From assembly GCF_003045775.1 (NCBI RefSeq), contig NZ_PXNS01000006.1:356425-420424 (forward strand): a stretch of DNA of 64,000 bases, written 5' to 3'. This DNA comes from Halomonas litopenaei. Lineage in GTDB: Bacteria > Pseudomonadota > Gammaproteobacteria > Pseudomonadales > Halomonadaceae. Positions 35,145 to 44,083 of this stretch are shown here, one piece after another. The notes beneath the pieces were generated by a model that saw only the letters and a list, made by a program, of their open reading frames with translations, was not told the origin of the DNA and did not search any database. The translations under genes and the position numbers were made by a program. Numbering within the stretch: position 1 is the stretch's first letter; each line of letters begins with the position of its first letter.

Positions 35145-35585
35145 GTCAGCTCCGCGTTGTGATCTCCGTTCAAGATGGGGGTGGCCTCCTCGGAGTTCAA
35201 GCGTTGCTGTGGCTTTTGCTGACTGCGCCTTTGTTTTGCTGGCGGCGGCTTTCATTTGCTGGCAGCGCCTTGCCGACTCTGGCGCGGCCACTCGCGCAGT
35301 CGTGCTTACGGTTTCAGCCGCTCGGCGTGGCAAAGATCTTCTTTTTTTGCCCGATTCGGTCGCAGGGGGTTGCGCAGGCTTGCGCTAGACCAAGGAAGAG
35401 TGGCGGGGGTTTTGAAAGGTTGTCATGATGCGGTGCACCAATGGTTAGTGGGCTCATATGTGGTGCTTTGGTGTATCACGCGGCCGCTTTGCCTGGCGGC
35501 AGGTGCGGCCTGTCACGCCTTGGCGCCTTACCAAAAAACCATCTGAAAACGCGCGTGTATGACGCGTCTTGCAAGGGGAAACCGC
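35145..35585. other. Divergent gap between fxsA and the SDR gene
   Basis: 441 bp with no credible gene. It should carry the promoter of fxsA (minus) and of the dehydrogenase gene (plus). Short GCTTTGCTGGCGGC-like repeats occur around 35210-35270. No clear promoter boxes were recognised. Confidence 0.4.
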
Positions 35586-36347
35586 ATGCAACTCAACGAT
35601 GCCCTGATCGCCATCACCGGCGGAGCCCGTGGACTCGGCCTGGCCATGGCGCACCATCTGGGACGCCGTGGAGCGCGGGTCGCGCTCATCGATACCGACA
35701 ACGACCAGCTGGACCAGGCCGTCAATGGTCTGTTCGATGCCGGCATCACCGCCAGAGCCTTCGTGGCTAACGTGGCAGACGAGGCCTCTGTCACTGAAGC
35801 CTTTGCGGACATTCGCGAGCACATGGGGCCGCTCGACGGTCTGGTCAACAACGCCGGTATCCTGCGTGACGGCCTGCTGGTCAAGGCGCGCGACGGCAAG
35901 GTCGAAAAGACGCTGGGACTGGACGAGTGGCAGGCGGTCATCGATGTCAATCTGACCGGTGTATTCCTGTGCGGGCGTGCCGCCGCCACGGCCATGATCG
36001 AGGATGATCGTCGGGGTGTCATCGTCAATATCTCGAGCATCTCGCGCGCCGGCAACATGGGGCAGAGCAACTATGCCGCGGCCAAGGCCGGCGTTGCCGC
36101 TCTGACCGTCACCTGGGGCAAGGAGCTGGCCCGTCATGGTATTCGCGTGGGCGCGGTGGCACCTGGCTTCATCGAAACCGAGATGACCGCCTCCATGCGT
36201 GACGACATGCTCGAAAAACTGACCGCAGGCGTGCCCCTGCGCCGCCTTGGCGCCCCTGCCGACATCGCCGAGAGCGTTGCCTTCATCTTTGACAATGACT
36301 ACTTCACCGCCCGTGTCATGGAGGTGGACGGGGGGCTGCGGCTCTAG
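35586..36347 (+). CDS. Short-chain dehydrogenase/reductase (FabG-like)
   Basis: 253 residues. The NAD(P)-binding motif [18 protein letters not shown], catalytic Ser in [13 protein letters not shown], the YAAAK pair (Tyr and Lys) and the [10 protein letters not shown] loop are all present, so it should be active. Asp37 after the second strand (ALIDTDN) favours NAD over NADP. AAGGGGA precedes the ATG at 35586; the earlier in-frame codon at 35559 is less likely. Substrate unknown: likely a 3-oxoacyl thioester or similar alcohol. It stands alone. Confidence 0.9.
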   Translation: MQLNDALIAITGGARGLGLAMAHHLGRRGARVALIDTDNDQLDQAVNGLFDAGITARAFVANVADEASVTEAFADIREHMGPLDGLVNNAGILRDGLLVKARDGKVEKTLGLDEWQAVIDVNLTGVFLCGRAAATAMIEDDRRGVIVNISSISRAGNMGQSNYAAAKAGVAALTVTWGKELARHGIRVGAVAPGFIETEMTASMRDDMLEKLTAGVPLRRLGAPADIAESVAFIFDNDYFTARVMEVDGGLRL

Positions 36348-36378
36348 GTCTAGGTCTAGGTCTAGGGCTAGGTCTAGC
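36344..36378 (+). repeat. CTAGGT hexamer tract at the SDR stop codon
   Basis: Six consecutive CTAGGT-type hexamers (one CTAGGG) start within the last codon of the dehydrogenase gene; the first TAG is its stop. Every frame-shifted reading of the tract meets TAG, and the frame in use is closed repeatedly. Confidence 0.9.
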
Positions 36379-36413
36379 CAAGGGAAGAGGCCGGCCGCCT
36401 GGCCGGGCACGCC

Positions 36414-37472
36414 ATGAAAAACCAGCATGATCAAAGCTACAAGTTGCTATTCAGCGAGCCGAGGGTGATCCGAGACCTGCTGACCGGCTTTATCGGTGAA
36501 GACTGGATCGAGAAGCTGGACCTCGACTCGCTGGAGCGGGTCAGTGGCAGCTTCGTCACTGATGACCTGCGTGATCGCGAAAACGATGTCATCTGGCGCG
36601 CGCGCTTCGGTGATGAGTGGTGCTACGTGTACCTGTTGCTGGAATTTCAGAGCACGGTGGATCGTTTCATGGCGCTTCGCACCATGACCTACGTCGGGTT
36701 GCTCTACCAGGATCTGGTCAAGCAGAAACAGCTGACTCGGTCGGGCAAGCTACCGCCGGTGTTGCCTATCGTGCTCTATAATGGAGAGCGTCGCTGGAGC
36801 GCGCCTGTCAACGTTCGGGATCTCATTCAGGCAGGGCCTGGCAGCCTGGCGCAATACCGACCGGATCTGTCCTTTCTGCTATTGGATGAAGGTGCCCTCG
36901 TTGCCGACCAGCAGTTCTCCAGCGAAGCGCGTAATGTGGTGTCGGCCATCTTCCAGCTGGAGCATCACCGGAGTCCCGCAGATGCGGTTGAGCTGATCGG
37001 GTTGCTGGTGAAATGGTTGCAGACACCAGAGCAGGCAGATTTGCGTCGACACTTCGTCATCTGGATCAAGCGAGTACTATTGCCAAACTGGGTGTCAAAT
37101 GAGGAACAGGGCGGATGGCAGGCCCTGAATGAATTGAGCGAGGTGCACAATATGCTGGCAGAAAGAGCCAAGCGGTGGCCTGAGCAGTGGAAGCAGCAGG
37201 GGCTGGCGGAGGGCCGTCGGGAAGGTCGCGAGGAAGGTCGCGAGGAAGGTCGCGAGGAAGGTCGCGAGGAAGGTCGCGAGGAAGGTCGCGAGGAAGGTCG
37301 TCAGGAAGGGCGTCAGGAAGGGCGTCAGGAAGGGCGCGAAGAAGGCAAGCTAGAGGTAGCCCGCAATATGATTCAGCAGACTTCGCTGGATGATCAGACG
37401 ATCGCGCAAGTGGCCGAGATTTCGATAGAACTGGTCAGCGAACTGCGAGAGCAAATCGAGCGCTCCAGCTGA
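36414..37472 (+). CDS. Rpn-family PD-(D/E)XK nuclease / transposase-like protein
   Basis: 352 residues. The N-terminal 300 match the Rpn (recombination-promoting nuclease, formerly transposase_31) pattern: HDQSYKLLFSEPRVIRDLL start, DVIWRARFGDEWCYVYLLLEFQST with the catalytic Asp, Glu and Gln positions, then LPIVLYNGERRWSAP. Residues about 265-310 are a tetrapeptide repeat of the GREE/GRQE kind. The tail (LDDQTIAQVAEISIELVSEL) is the usual helical end. Family members act in RecA-independent recombination or phage defence. GC content matches its neighbours, so recent transfer is not obvious. Confidence 0.9.
   Translation: MKNQHDQSYKLLFSEPRVIRDLLTGFIGEDWIEKLDLDSLERVSGSFVTDDLRDRENDVIWRARFGDEWCYVYLLLEFQSTVDRFMALRTMTYVGLLYQDLVKQKQLTRSGKLPPVLPIVLYNGERRWSAPVNVRDLIQAGPGSLAQYRPDLSFLLLDEGALVADQQFSSEARNVVSAIFQLEHHRSPADAVELIGLLVKWLQTPEQADLRRHFVIWIKRVLLPNWVSNEEQGGWQALNELSEVHNMLAERAKRWPEQWKQQGLAEGRREGREEGREEGREEGREEGREEGREEGRQEGRQEGRQEGREEGKLEVARNMIQQTSLDDQTIAQVAEISIELVSELREQIERSS
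37210..37345 (+). repeat. 12-bp tandem repeats in the Rpn gene
   Basis: GAAGGTCGCGAG and variants (GAAGGTCGTCAG, GAAGGGCGTCAG) repeat about eleven times and encode the GREE/GRQE tetrapeptides. The first six units are nearly identical, so copy number is likely to vary between strains without breaking the frame. Confidence 0.95.
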
Positions 37473-37544
37473 TGGTCTATCATGGCCTGTTGGTTGCTAA
37501 CAGAAATCCCGTTGCCTGAAGTGTTGATTATTCCTCACCCCCAC

Positions 37545-37577
37545 AAGCCCTCCGCAGCACTGCGCGGCGGAGGGCTT
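37545..37577. terminator. Bidirectional terminator between rpn and comEA
   Basis: AAGCCCTCCGC (37545-37555) pairs with GCGGAGGGCTT (37567-37577) around an 11-nt loop. It lies between the two convergent genes, 16 bp past the comEA stop. Confidence 0.75.
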
Positions 37578-37592
37578 GGTTGCAGCCGGTGT

Positions 37593-37952
37593 CTAGCGCA
37601 GGCTGATTTCATCCTTGAGCCGAGCGACGGTGGCGTCACCGATGCCCTTTACTCGAGTCAGGTCCTCGATGGTGGTGAAGGGGCCATTGGCCTGGCGGTC
37701 TTCGACGATGGCCTGAGCCTTGCCTGGGCCGATGCCGGGGAGTTCCGCCAGCAACTCGACGCTGGCCTCGTTGATGTTGATCGGCTCGATACTCAGCTGC
37801 TCTTCGGCCATGACTGGCTGTGCCAGCAACATCCAGGTCAGTGCCAGTAGTGCGATAGTCCATAACCTGGACCGCTTGCTTGCGGAAAGGGTGCTCGAGT
37901 TGTCGTTCATCGATGGATGGCGAACAGCCTGTTGTGCGTTGTGGGTCTGCAT
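37593..37952 (-). CDS. ComEA-family helix-hairpin-helix protein
   Basis: 119 residues. AAGGAG upstream supports the ATG at 37952. One hydrophobic signal/anchor segment (about 29-48, ending QPVMAEEQ) and then the double HhH domain NINEASVELLAELPGIGPGKAQAIVEDR and FTTIEDLTRVKGIGDATVARLK. Such proteins bind DNA non-specifically in the periplasm; some aid natural transformation by pulling DNA inward. Type IV pilus genes at 45-49 kb fit that role, but comEC is not in the window. Confidence 0.9.
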   Translation of the reverse strand: MQTHNAQQAVRHPSMNDNSSTLSASKRSRLWTIALLALTWMLLAQPVMAEEQLSIEPININEASVELLAELPGIGPGKAQAIVEDRQANGPFTTIEDLTRVKGIGDATVARLKDEISLR

Positions 37953-38269
37953 CGGACATCTCCTTGGTGTTGAAAGTCGTCTTCATGACGTAGGGGGCTT
38001 GCCCCTTCGAGTCCGTTCGACGTGATGCCGTTGGGTCTCGACTTTCACCTTAGGCGCCGAGCGACGAATCCAGTTATAAGAAATTACTTATAAAAATATC
38101 AGTGGAATTAGATATTCAGATGAAGCCATAGGGCCGCGCGGAAGTCGCTTGGGCTGATATACTGCGGCGTTTTGGCGCTCCGGGTCCTGTGTCTCGCGAC
38201 CGGGCCGGCTTGGCTCACGTCATGCAGGCCGCAGGTGCGCCCTTCGATTCCACTGTGCCGGAGGCCTCC

Positions 38270-38971
38270 GTGACTACCTCATCGCCCTTGATCATCGCAC
38301 TCGATTATCCCTCCATGGACGCCGCGCTGTGCATGGCGGACCGACTGGACCCCGAGCGCTGTCGTCTCAAGGTTGGCAAGGAGCTGTTCACCCGCAGCGG
38401 CCCCAATGTGCTCGAAGCGCTGCATGGCCGGGGTTTCGAGGTCTTTCTCGACCTCAAGTTTCACGATATTCCCAATACCGTGGCGGCTGCCGTTCAGGCG
38501 GCGGCAGAGCAAGGCGTGTGGATGGTCAATGTTCATGCCAGCGGCGGCGCCCGCATGATGGAAGCGGCGCGCGAACGGCTCGATAGAGAGGGCCTTGCGA
38601 CCCGCCTGATCGCGGTGACGGTGCTGACCAGCATGACCGCCGAGGAACTTGCAGCTACTAATGTTTCGGTAGCCCTGGACGAGCAGGTGGAGCACCTGGC
38701 GCGACTGGCCAAGGCCAGCGGGATGGATGGTGTGGTGTGCTCGGCGCAGGAGTCGGCGCGTCTCAAGGCAGCCTGTGGCGAAGACTTCCTCAAGGTCACC
38801 CCGGGTATTCGCCCGAGCTTTGCCCAGGCCGGCGATCAGCGCCGAATCATGACCCCGCGCGAGGCCATGGACGCCGGTAGCACGCACCTGGTGGTGGGAA
38901 GACCTGTCACTCAGGCAGAAGACCCGATGGCAGCGTTAGAGGCGATCGAGAAGGAGCTGAAAGAGGCGTAA
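38270..38971 (+). CDS. pyrF: Orotidine 5'-phosphate decarboxylase
   Basis: 233 residues from a GTG with GGAGG 5 bp upstream; the longer in-frame version from 38189 is unlikely. The catalytic Lys/Asp tetrad is in [11 protein letters not shown] and [13 protein letters not shown]; phosphate-binding GIRPSF and [13 protein letters not shown] follow. It makes UMP in pyrimidine synthesis. In many gammaproteobacteria pyrF follows lapAB on the same strand; here it faces lapB convergently. The last 61 bp are repeated at 39008-39068. Confidence 0.96.
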   Translation: MTTSSPLIIALDYPSMDAALCMADRLDPERCRLKVGKELFTRSGPNVLEALHGRGFEVFLDLKFHDIPNTVAAAVQAAAEQGVWMVNVHASGGARMMEAARERLDREGLATRLIAVTVLTSMTAEELAATNVSVALDEQVEHLARLAKASGMDGVVCSAQESARLKAACGEDFLKVTPGIRPSFAQAGDQRRIMTPREAMDAGSTHLVVGRPVTQAEDPMAALEAIEKELKEA

Positions 38972-39068
38972 CCCAGTCGGAGTCGGCTGACCACGATTTT
39001 GATCAAGTCAGGCAGAAGACCCGATGGCCGCACTCGAGGCGATCGAGAAGGAGTTAGAGGCCAAGTGA
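38911..39068 (+). repeat. Duplicated 3' end of pyrF
   Basis: The final 61 bp of pyrF (38911-38971, coding [19 protein letters not shown] and stop) recur with a few changes at 39008-39068 ([19 protein letters not shown] and stop), offset by 97 bp. The second copy differs mainly at third positions and in the last codons, as if it came from a divergent pyrF allele. No intact gene uses it. Confidence 0.93.
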
Positions 39069-39071
39069 CCG

Positions 39072-40250
39072 CTACTCTCCCTCTATACCGGTGATGGGTT
39101 TGGTGGTGCCCCAATTCCTGCATCTGGGGCACTGCCAGTGCAGGTGTTCACCTGAGAAGCCGCAGCGCCGGCAGCGGTGGCGGGGGAGCGCCTTGATAAG
39201 CGGTTGGGTGTGCTGGCGCAGCAGGTCGAAACGGGGGTCGCCTTCGCTTGCCTCGCTGCGCTGGTAAAGTCCCATCAGATAGTCCACCCCACCCAGGCTC
39301 GGCTCCTTCCTGAGCTGTTCGGTGATCAGCGCGATCGCCTCTTCATCACTCCCTCGAACCTGGCGCAGCGTTTGTGCCAACAGCAGCATTACGCTGGTAC
39401 AGGGATTCAGCTCTAGCAGCCGGTGCAGGTGCGCGATCAGTCCCTCGGCGTCGTCAAGAAGCTGATAGGTGCGTTCCAGCGGCTCAAGCAGCGTCGGGAT
39501 AAAGTCGGCGTCCTGCTGGGGAATGCGATCCAGATGCTTGAGCGCCTGGCGGTACTGGCCGGTGTCGTGGCACAACTCGGCCTGGATCAGGTTGGCACGG
39601 ATGCAGCGTTCGTCGATGGAAAGCGCCTGCTTCAGGTGCTTTCTGGCGATGCCGTGGCTATTGGATGCTCGCGCCTCTTCGGCCAGTTCGCAGTGCCAGT
39701 GGGCGGCGGCCCGACGCAGGTCATCATGGCGTCGGGTCAACTGGGGAACGGCCTCGTCGATCGCCTGTTGCCATTCACCCTCGCGCTCGAACAGATCCAC
39801 CAGCAGCCGCTTGGCATGGTGGCGTACTTCGGCGTGGATTTCTTCCTTGACCAGCCCCTTCAGCAGCCGTTCGGCGCGATCGTGCAGACCCAGCTGCAGA
39901 AAGTCCCGGGACAGCTCGAGCTGCACCCAGGCTCCCTGGTGGCCGTCCAGGAAAGGACGTGCGAGCAGGTTCTGGTGAATCTTTACGGCGCGGTCGGCCT
40001 CACCGCGAGAGCGAAACAGGTTCCCCAGGGTGACGTGGGTCTCGATGGTATCGCTGTTGACCTCCAACGCAGAGATGAAGGTCTCGATGGCCCGGTCCTG
40101 CTGATCGTTGAGCAGGTAGTTCAGACCGACAAAGTAGTCGCGGTGCAGGCTTGGGGCGGGGCGTTCTTGCTGTCGACTCTCCCGCCGGCCGAGCGCCCAG
40201 CCAATGGCGAGGGCGACGACCAGCAGGCCCAGCAGCAGAAGATCGGGCAT
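39072..40250 (-). CDS. lapB: Lipopolysaccharide assembly protein B
   Basis: 392 residues. An N-terminal membrane anchor (LLLLGLLVVALAIGWALGRR) is followed by about nine TPR helices and a C-terminal rubredoxin-like zinc knuckle with CRRCGFSG and CPRCRNWGT. It acts on the cytoplasmic face of the inner membrane, regulating FtsH-dependent turnover of LpxC and so lipopolysaccharide synthesis. Its ATG abuts lapA, 1 bp after the lapA stop. Stop at 39072 is only 3 bp from the duplicated pyrF tail. Confidence 0.96.
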   Translation of the reverse strand: MPDLLLLGLLVVALAIGWALGRRESRQQERPAPSLHRDYFVGLNYLLNDQQDRAIETFISALEVNSDTIETHVTLGNLFRSRGEADRAVKIHQNLLARPFLDGHQGAWVQLELSRDFLQLGLHDRAERLLKGLVKEEIHAEVRHHAKRLLVDLFEREGEWQQAIDEAVPQLTRRHDDLRRAAAHWHCELAEEARASNSHGIARKHLKQALSIDERCIRANLIQAELCHDTGQYRQALKHLDRIPQQDADFIPTLLEPLERTYQLLDDAEGLIAHLHRLLELNPCTSVMLLLAQTLRQVRGSDEEAIALITEQLRKEPSLGGVDYLMGLYQRSEASEGDPRFDLLRQHTQPLIKALPRHRCRRCGFSGEHLHWQCPRCRNWGTTKPITGIEGE

Positions 40251-40556
40251 TCAGGGAAGTTCCTTCATCTCCTGCACGCGAAGACGGTCGAGTTCCTTGC
40301 GCTGCTGCTGGTTGTGGCGTTGGGCGCGAGTCAGCAGGGCGCGCAGCCGAATGTAGACGCCGCTCATCGCCAGCATGCCAAGCAGCACACCGACAGCCAG
40401 GGAGGCCAGCAGCCATACCGACAGGGAGGCCTCGGGCAATTCGAACCAGATGAGGTTCAGCGGCAGGGCCTGTTGGTTGTTGGTCGCGAACAGGATACCG
40501 ATGACCAGTACCGCCAGCAGAATGATGGCCATGATCAGGCCTTTTAGCCAACGCAT
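40251..40556 (-). CDS. lapA: Lipopolysaccharide assembly protein A
   Basis: 101 residues from MRWLKGLIMAIILLAVLVIG. Two membrane segments (about 5-25 and 45-66) and a basic coiled-coil tail (ARLLTRAQRHNQQQRKELDR region). It is the partner of LapB in controlling lipopolysaccharide production. It is transcribed after ihfB and before lapB. The in-frame ATG at 40580 has no better ribosome site and no family match. Confidence 0.94.
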   Translation of the reverse strand: MRWLKGLIMAIILLAVLVIGILFATNNQQALPLNLIWFELPEASLSVWLLASLAVGVLLGMLAMSGVYIRLRALLTRAQRHNQQQRKELDRLRVQEMKELP

Positions 40557-40610
40557 GTGTGACTTCCCATAGTGAGACAAAGAGAACGGAGAGAGCGGTT
40601 GTCAGCGAAC

Positions 40611-40907
40611 TCAGTAGCCCAGCGCACGGCTGGCGTCGACTTGTTCGCGCAACTCCTTTCCGGGCTTGAAGTGTGGCACGAACTTGCCTTCCAGCTCCAC
40701 CGCTTCACCTGTCTTGGGGTTGCGGCCGACCCGGGGCTCCCGATAGTGCAGAGAGAAACTGCCAAAACCCCGTATCTCGACCCGCCCACCATCGGCGAGG
40801 GTATCGGTGATGTCATCCAGAATGAGGCGCACCGCGGCCTCGACGTCCTTGATCGACAGCTCCGGCTGCCGCATGGAGATCTGCTCTATCAGTTCGGACT
40901 TTGTCAT
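40611..40907 (-). CDS. ihfB: Integration host factor subunit beta
   Basis: 98 residues with the complete HU/IHF fold: [20 protein letters not shown] start, [27 protein letters not shown] (the DNA-intercalating arm with the conserved Pro) and [14 protein letters not shown]. With IhfA it bends DNA at specific sites. First gene of the ihfB-lapA-lapB set. The usual upstream neighbour rpsA is absent; sdhE is divergent instead. Confidence 0.98.
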   Translation of the reverse strand: MTKSELIEQISMRQPELSIKDVEAAVRLILDDITDTLADGGRVEIRGFGSFSLHYREPRVGRNPKTGEAVELEGKFVPHFKPGKELREQVDASRALGY

Positions 40908-41145
40908 CGGTTGTCTCCGTGAGTCCCACCTGGGTGTTGAGCGCTGGCCAAGCCAGTGGCGAAGGCCGTATCCGTCACAGCCTCTTGTTTTTAGATAGCA
41001 TACTTTTCAAGTCTTGAGAAAACAACGCACTACATTCGTGGCAATGATCTTGCGCCGGGTCACCTTCGGGATACGCCGGCGGCTGCCTGGCGGATCGTGC
41101 TGCGGTATACTGAGGCCACACATTCCATCCCTGACGAGGTTCCCC

Positions 41146-41448
41146 TTGGATCAACCGTCTTCCGTGGCCTCCCGCCTCGAGGCCGAGCGCAAGCGACTGC
41201 ACTGGCACTCCCGCCGTGGCATGTGGGAGCTGGACCTCTTGCTGCTGCCGTTTCTCGAGCATTGCTACGATGAACTCGACGAGGCCGATCAGGCCGCCTA
41301 TCGCCAGCTGATCACCGAAGAGGACCAGGACCTGTTCATGTGGTTGATGCGTCGCGAGTGGCCGGAAGAGCCCAGCCGTCGCCGTATCGTGCAGATGATC
41401 GTGGACTATGCCGAGACCAGCGGTCACGGTCACAATCGGGGCCTCTGA
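41146..41448 (+). CDS. sdhE: Succinate dehydrogenase flavinylation factor SdhE
   Basis: About 100 residues from a TTG at 41146 with GAGG upstream; a GTG at 41164 is an alternative. The RGMWELDLLLLPFLEHCYDEL core includes the RGxxE motif needed for attaching FAD to SdhA, followed by LLITEEDQDLFMWLM-like helices (here QLITEEDQDLFMWLM). Its 3' end overlaps the next gene by 41 bp. The pair corresponds to ygfY-ygfX of E. coli. Confidence 0.93.
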   Translation: MDQPSSVASRLEAERKRLHWHSRRGMWELDLLLLPFLEHCYDELDEADQAAYRQLITEEDQDLFMWLMRREWPEEPSRRRIVQMIVDYAETSGHGHNRGL

Positions 41449-42025
41449 GCAGCAGCATCTCTTCCAGGGGGCGCTGGTGGCGACCATCGCGCTGGTCGTC
41501 GCCGGCGCCACGCCCTCGCCGGTGGGGGCGCTACTCACCGCAGTTCTCTGCAGCAGACTGATTCATGCCCACCGCCATCCGTTTCAGGGTCAGCTAAGGT
41601 GCCTGGTCGAGAGTGAGCCAGCAGCGACAGCTGGGGCAACGCTGGGCGCCGTGGATGACGAGCAAACCGAAGAGGTGGGCCTTTCCGTATGGCAGCGTCG
41701 GCAGCGACGCCTTCTGCGCGCCCTGAGTCAGGCGCTTATGCGCTGGTGGGGCAAACCCAAGGCCCCGGTACCTGGGCGTTGGCAGTGGTGTCCGTTGGCG
41801 TCATCTGCGGGCAAATCCGTGAGGCTTTATTCGGATGACGCTGACTGGCGCGAGATCGAGCTGACCTGCGAAAGCGTAGGCGCCAGGCTGATCTCCCTGC
41901 GTTGGCAGGGGCACACCCACTGGCTGTGGCCCGATTCGATGACACCCGAGGAACACCGTGTGCTGAGACGTTACCTGCTTGGCATGCCTGTGGCGTTGGG
42001 TTCTCAGACGTCAAAACGGCAATGA
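41408..42025 (+). CDS. YgfX (CptA)-like membrane protein
   Basis: 205 residues, overlapping sdhE by 41 bp. A single hydrophobic hairpin near the N-terminus (ATIALVVAGATPSPVGALLTAVL) and a C-terminal stretch WLWPDSMTPEEHRVLRRYLL that matches the YgfX/CptA family end. An insert of about 60 residues (about 70-130) makes it longer than the 135-residue E. coli protein. In E. coli YgfX has been described as a toxin acting on cytoskeletal proteins, partner of SdhE; that role is disputed. Convergent with dinB, overlapping it by 15 bp. Confidence 0.8.
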   Translation: MPRPAVTVTIGASEQQHLFQGALVATIALVVAGATPSPVGALLTAVLCSRLIHAHRHPFQGQLRCLVESEPAATAGATLGAVDDEQTEEVGLSVWQRRQRRLLRALSQALMRWWGKPKAPVPGRWQWCPLASSAGKSVRLYSDDADWREIELTCESVGARLISLRWQGHTHWLWPDSMTPEEHRVLRRYLLGMPVALGSQTSKRQ

Positions 42026-43069
42026 CAGCTGTTGCCTGGCTTCCTGTGGCACCAGGCGCACGCCGACGCCGAGCAGGCGCACCGGGCGGTGGGCGCGTTG
42101 CCAGGCCTGGTCGAGCAGTTGGCGGTAGCTGGCGAGATCCGGCTCCAGGCCCTTCGACTCCAGGGTGGTGGTGGTGAAGTCGTCAAAGCGCACCTTGACG
42201 AACACACCGGCCAGGGGCGGGCGACCATTGCGGTCGATGCGCGCCTTCAACTTCTCGCAGAGGGTGACCAGCGCCTGCTGGGCCGCGGCCAGATCCGGCA
42301 GGTCCCGGCCGTAGGTGCTTTCGACGCTGATCGACTTGCGTTCGCGCTCCACCTTGACCGGGCGCTCGTCGATGCCGCGGGCGAGTTCATAGAGGCGTCG
42401 CCCGAATTTGCCGAACTCGTCCAGCAGCTTGTCGATGGGCTGTTCGCGCAGCTCCTCACAGGTGGTGATGCCCAGCGCGTCCAGGCGGGCGCCGGTGGCG
42501 GGCCCCACGCCGTGAAGCTTGCGCACCGGCAGGGCCAGCACGAAGCTTTCCACCTGGTCGGGTGGGATCACCGTCAGCCCATCCGGCTTGTCCCAGTCGC
42601 TGGCGATCTTGGCCAGGAACTTGGACGGTGCCGCCCCCACCGACACCGTGATGCCGGTGCGCGCCAGACACTCCTCCTTCAGCCAGCGGGCCATCCAGGT
42701 GGCGCTGCCCTTGAATCCCTCGACATCGCTGACGTCCAGATAGGCCTCGTCCAGCGACAGCGGTTCGACCAGTGGTGTCAGCTCATGGAAGATCGCCTGA
42801 ATTTGCCTCGACACCTCGCGGTACTTGTCGAAGTCCGGCGGTACCAGCGTCAGTTCCGGGCACAGGCGAAGCGCGCGGGCGGTCGGCATCGCCGAATGGA
42901 TGCCGAACTTGCGCGCCGGATAGTTGCAGGTGGTGATGACGCCGCGGCCCTCGCGCGCGCCGCCCACCGCCAGCGGAATGTCCCGCAGGGCGGGATTGTC
43001 GCGCATCTCGACCGCGGCGTAGAAGCAGTCGCAGTCGGCATGCAGAATCTTGCGTACGGGTGCTGGCAT
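42011..43069 (-). CDS. dinB: DNA polymerase IV
   Basis: 352 residues, Y-family. ILHADCDCFYAAVE carries the first metal-binding Asp and steric-gate region, SLDEAYLDVS the second Asp-Glu pair, KFLAKIASDWDKPDG the dNTP-site Lys/Arg, and an HhH motif (VRKLHGVGPATGARLDALGI) plus little-finger domain complete it. The usual C-terminal beta-clamp motif is weak (QLSLPF). It starts 39 bp after lexA stops, so the two are probably co-transcribed and SOS-controlled. Confidence 0.97.
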   Translation of the reverse strand: MPAPVRKILHADCDCFYAAVEMRDNPALRDIPLAVGGAREGRGVITTCNYPARKFGIHSAMPTARALRLCPELTLVPPDFDKYREVSRQIQAIFHELTPLVEPLSLDEAYLDVSDVEGFKGSATWMARWLKEECLARTGITVSVGAAPSKFLAKIASDWDKPDGLTVIPPDQVESFVLALPVRKLHGVGPATGARLDALGITTCEELREQPIDKLLDEFGKFGRRLYELARGIDERPVKVERERKSISVESTYGRDLPDLAAAQQALVTLCEKLKARIDRNGRPPLAGVFVKVRFDDFTTTTLESKGLEPDLASYRQLLDQAWQRAHRPVRLLGVGVRLVPQEARQQLSLPF

Positions 43070-43108
43070 GGGCGGGCAGGCGCTGGCACGACGTCGGTGA
43101 AACGGCGA

Positions 43109-43774
43109 CTAGCCCAGGGCCTGGCCGTTGCCACCGCGAATGACCCCAACCCCGACGCCCTCGATATCCAGGCTGTCGCGGCGCAGGTCCAGGGTGATGG
43201 GTGCGAAGTCGGGGTTCTCGGCCTCCAGGGTGACCTGATGGCCGTCACGCTGGAAGCGCTTGACCGTCACCTCATCTTCCAGGCGTGCTACCACAATCTG
43301 GCCGTTGCGGATGCGCTCGGTGCGATGCACCGCCAGCAGGTCACCCTCCAGGATGCCGACGTCCTTCATCGACAGCCCGCGCACGCGTAGAAGATAGTCT
43401 GCGCGGGGGGTGAAGTAGTCCGGCGGCAGCGGGCAGTAGCGGTCGATGTGCTCGGCGGCGAGGATCGGGCTGCCGGCGGCGACCTCGCCGATGATCGGCA
43501 GGCCCTGCGAGGGGCTGGCTTCCTGGGGCGACTCGTTGGCGGCGCCGGAGTCTGCCTCCTGGGCCGGCAGGCGGATGCCGCGAGAGGTGCCGCGAATCAC
43601 GCGAATCGCACCCTTGCGCTCGAGCGCCCGCAGGTGCTCTTCGGCAGCATTGGGGGAGCGAAAGCCCAGGGCGCGTGAAATCTCCGCGCGGGTGGGCGGG
43701 TACCCCAGCTCGTTCATGGTCTTGACGATAAAGTCATAGACGTTTTGCTGGCGAGGGGTCAGGGGACGTGTCAT
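43109..43774 (-). CDS. lexA: SOS repressor LexA
   Basis: 221 residues from [19 protein letters not shown]. The N-terminal winged helix includes [23 protein letters not shown]; the self-cleavage site is the Ala-Gly in GEVAAGSPI; the Ser and Lys of the catalytic dyad are in [19 protein letters not shown] and [14 protein letters not shown]. The linker (about 75-90) is longer and Gln/Glu/Ser-rich. The frame stays open upstream to 44800, but this start is family-standard. A LexA box lies 108 bp upstream. Confidence 0.97.
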   Translation of the reverse strand: MTRPLTPRQQNVYDFIVKTMNELGYPPTRAEISRALGFRSPNAAEEHLRALERKGAIRVIRGTSRGIRLPAQEADSGAANESPQEASPSQGLPIIGEVAAGSPILAAEHIDRYCPLPPDYFTPRADYLLRVRGLSMKDVGILEGDLLAVHRTERIRNGQIVVARLEDEVTVKRFQRDGHQVTLEAENPDFAPITLDLRRDSLDIEGVGVGVIRGGNGQALG

Positions 43775-43881
43775 GCGGCCTCCCACGGGCGGCGATGGAA
43801 CAGGGTGGCTTGGCGGCGGCTTGCTGCCGGCGCTTGCCAGTGCTGAGGGCGTCAATGCTCGCCCTTGGTGAAGTGTACAGT

Positions 43882-43897
43882 ATGGATGTACATCCAG
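43882..43897 (-). promoter_or_regulatory. LexA (SOS) box
   Basis: On the minus strand CTGGATGTACATCCAT: CTG, ten bases with the palindromic core ATGTACAT, then CAT instead of CAG. It fits the CTG-N10-CAG consensus apart from the last base. It lies between lexA-dinB and divergent psrA. A second overlapping half site ACTGTACACTT lies just beside it. Confidence 0.8.
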
Positions 43898-44034
43898 TAA
43901 AACCGCGAAAGGCCAGGAATAGTGTGCCAGGGCACTGGTGTAGTGGGCCGCCACCTGATGCATTCGTTTGAAACAGGGTGGAGCCAGGGTTGATTGTGCG
44001 AGAAGGGCGGCTCCCTTACACTCAAGCCAGTATT

Positions 44035-44048
44035 CAAACAATTGTTTC
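44035..44048 (+). promoter_or_regulatory. PsrA operator
   Basis: CAAACAATTGTTTC matches the Pseudomonas PsrA site (G/C)AAAC-N2-4-GTTT(G/C) exactly. It lies 36 bp before the psrA start, consistent with autorepression relieved by long-chain fatty acids. Confidence 0.85.
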
Positions 44049-44083
44049 CAACTGCCCTTGACAAGACTGGACGGAGCCCGCGA

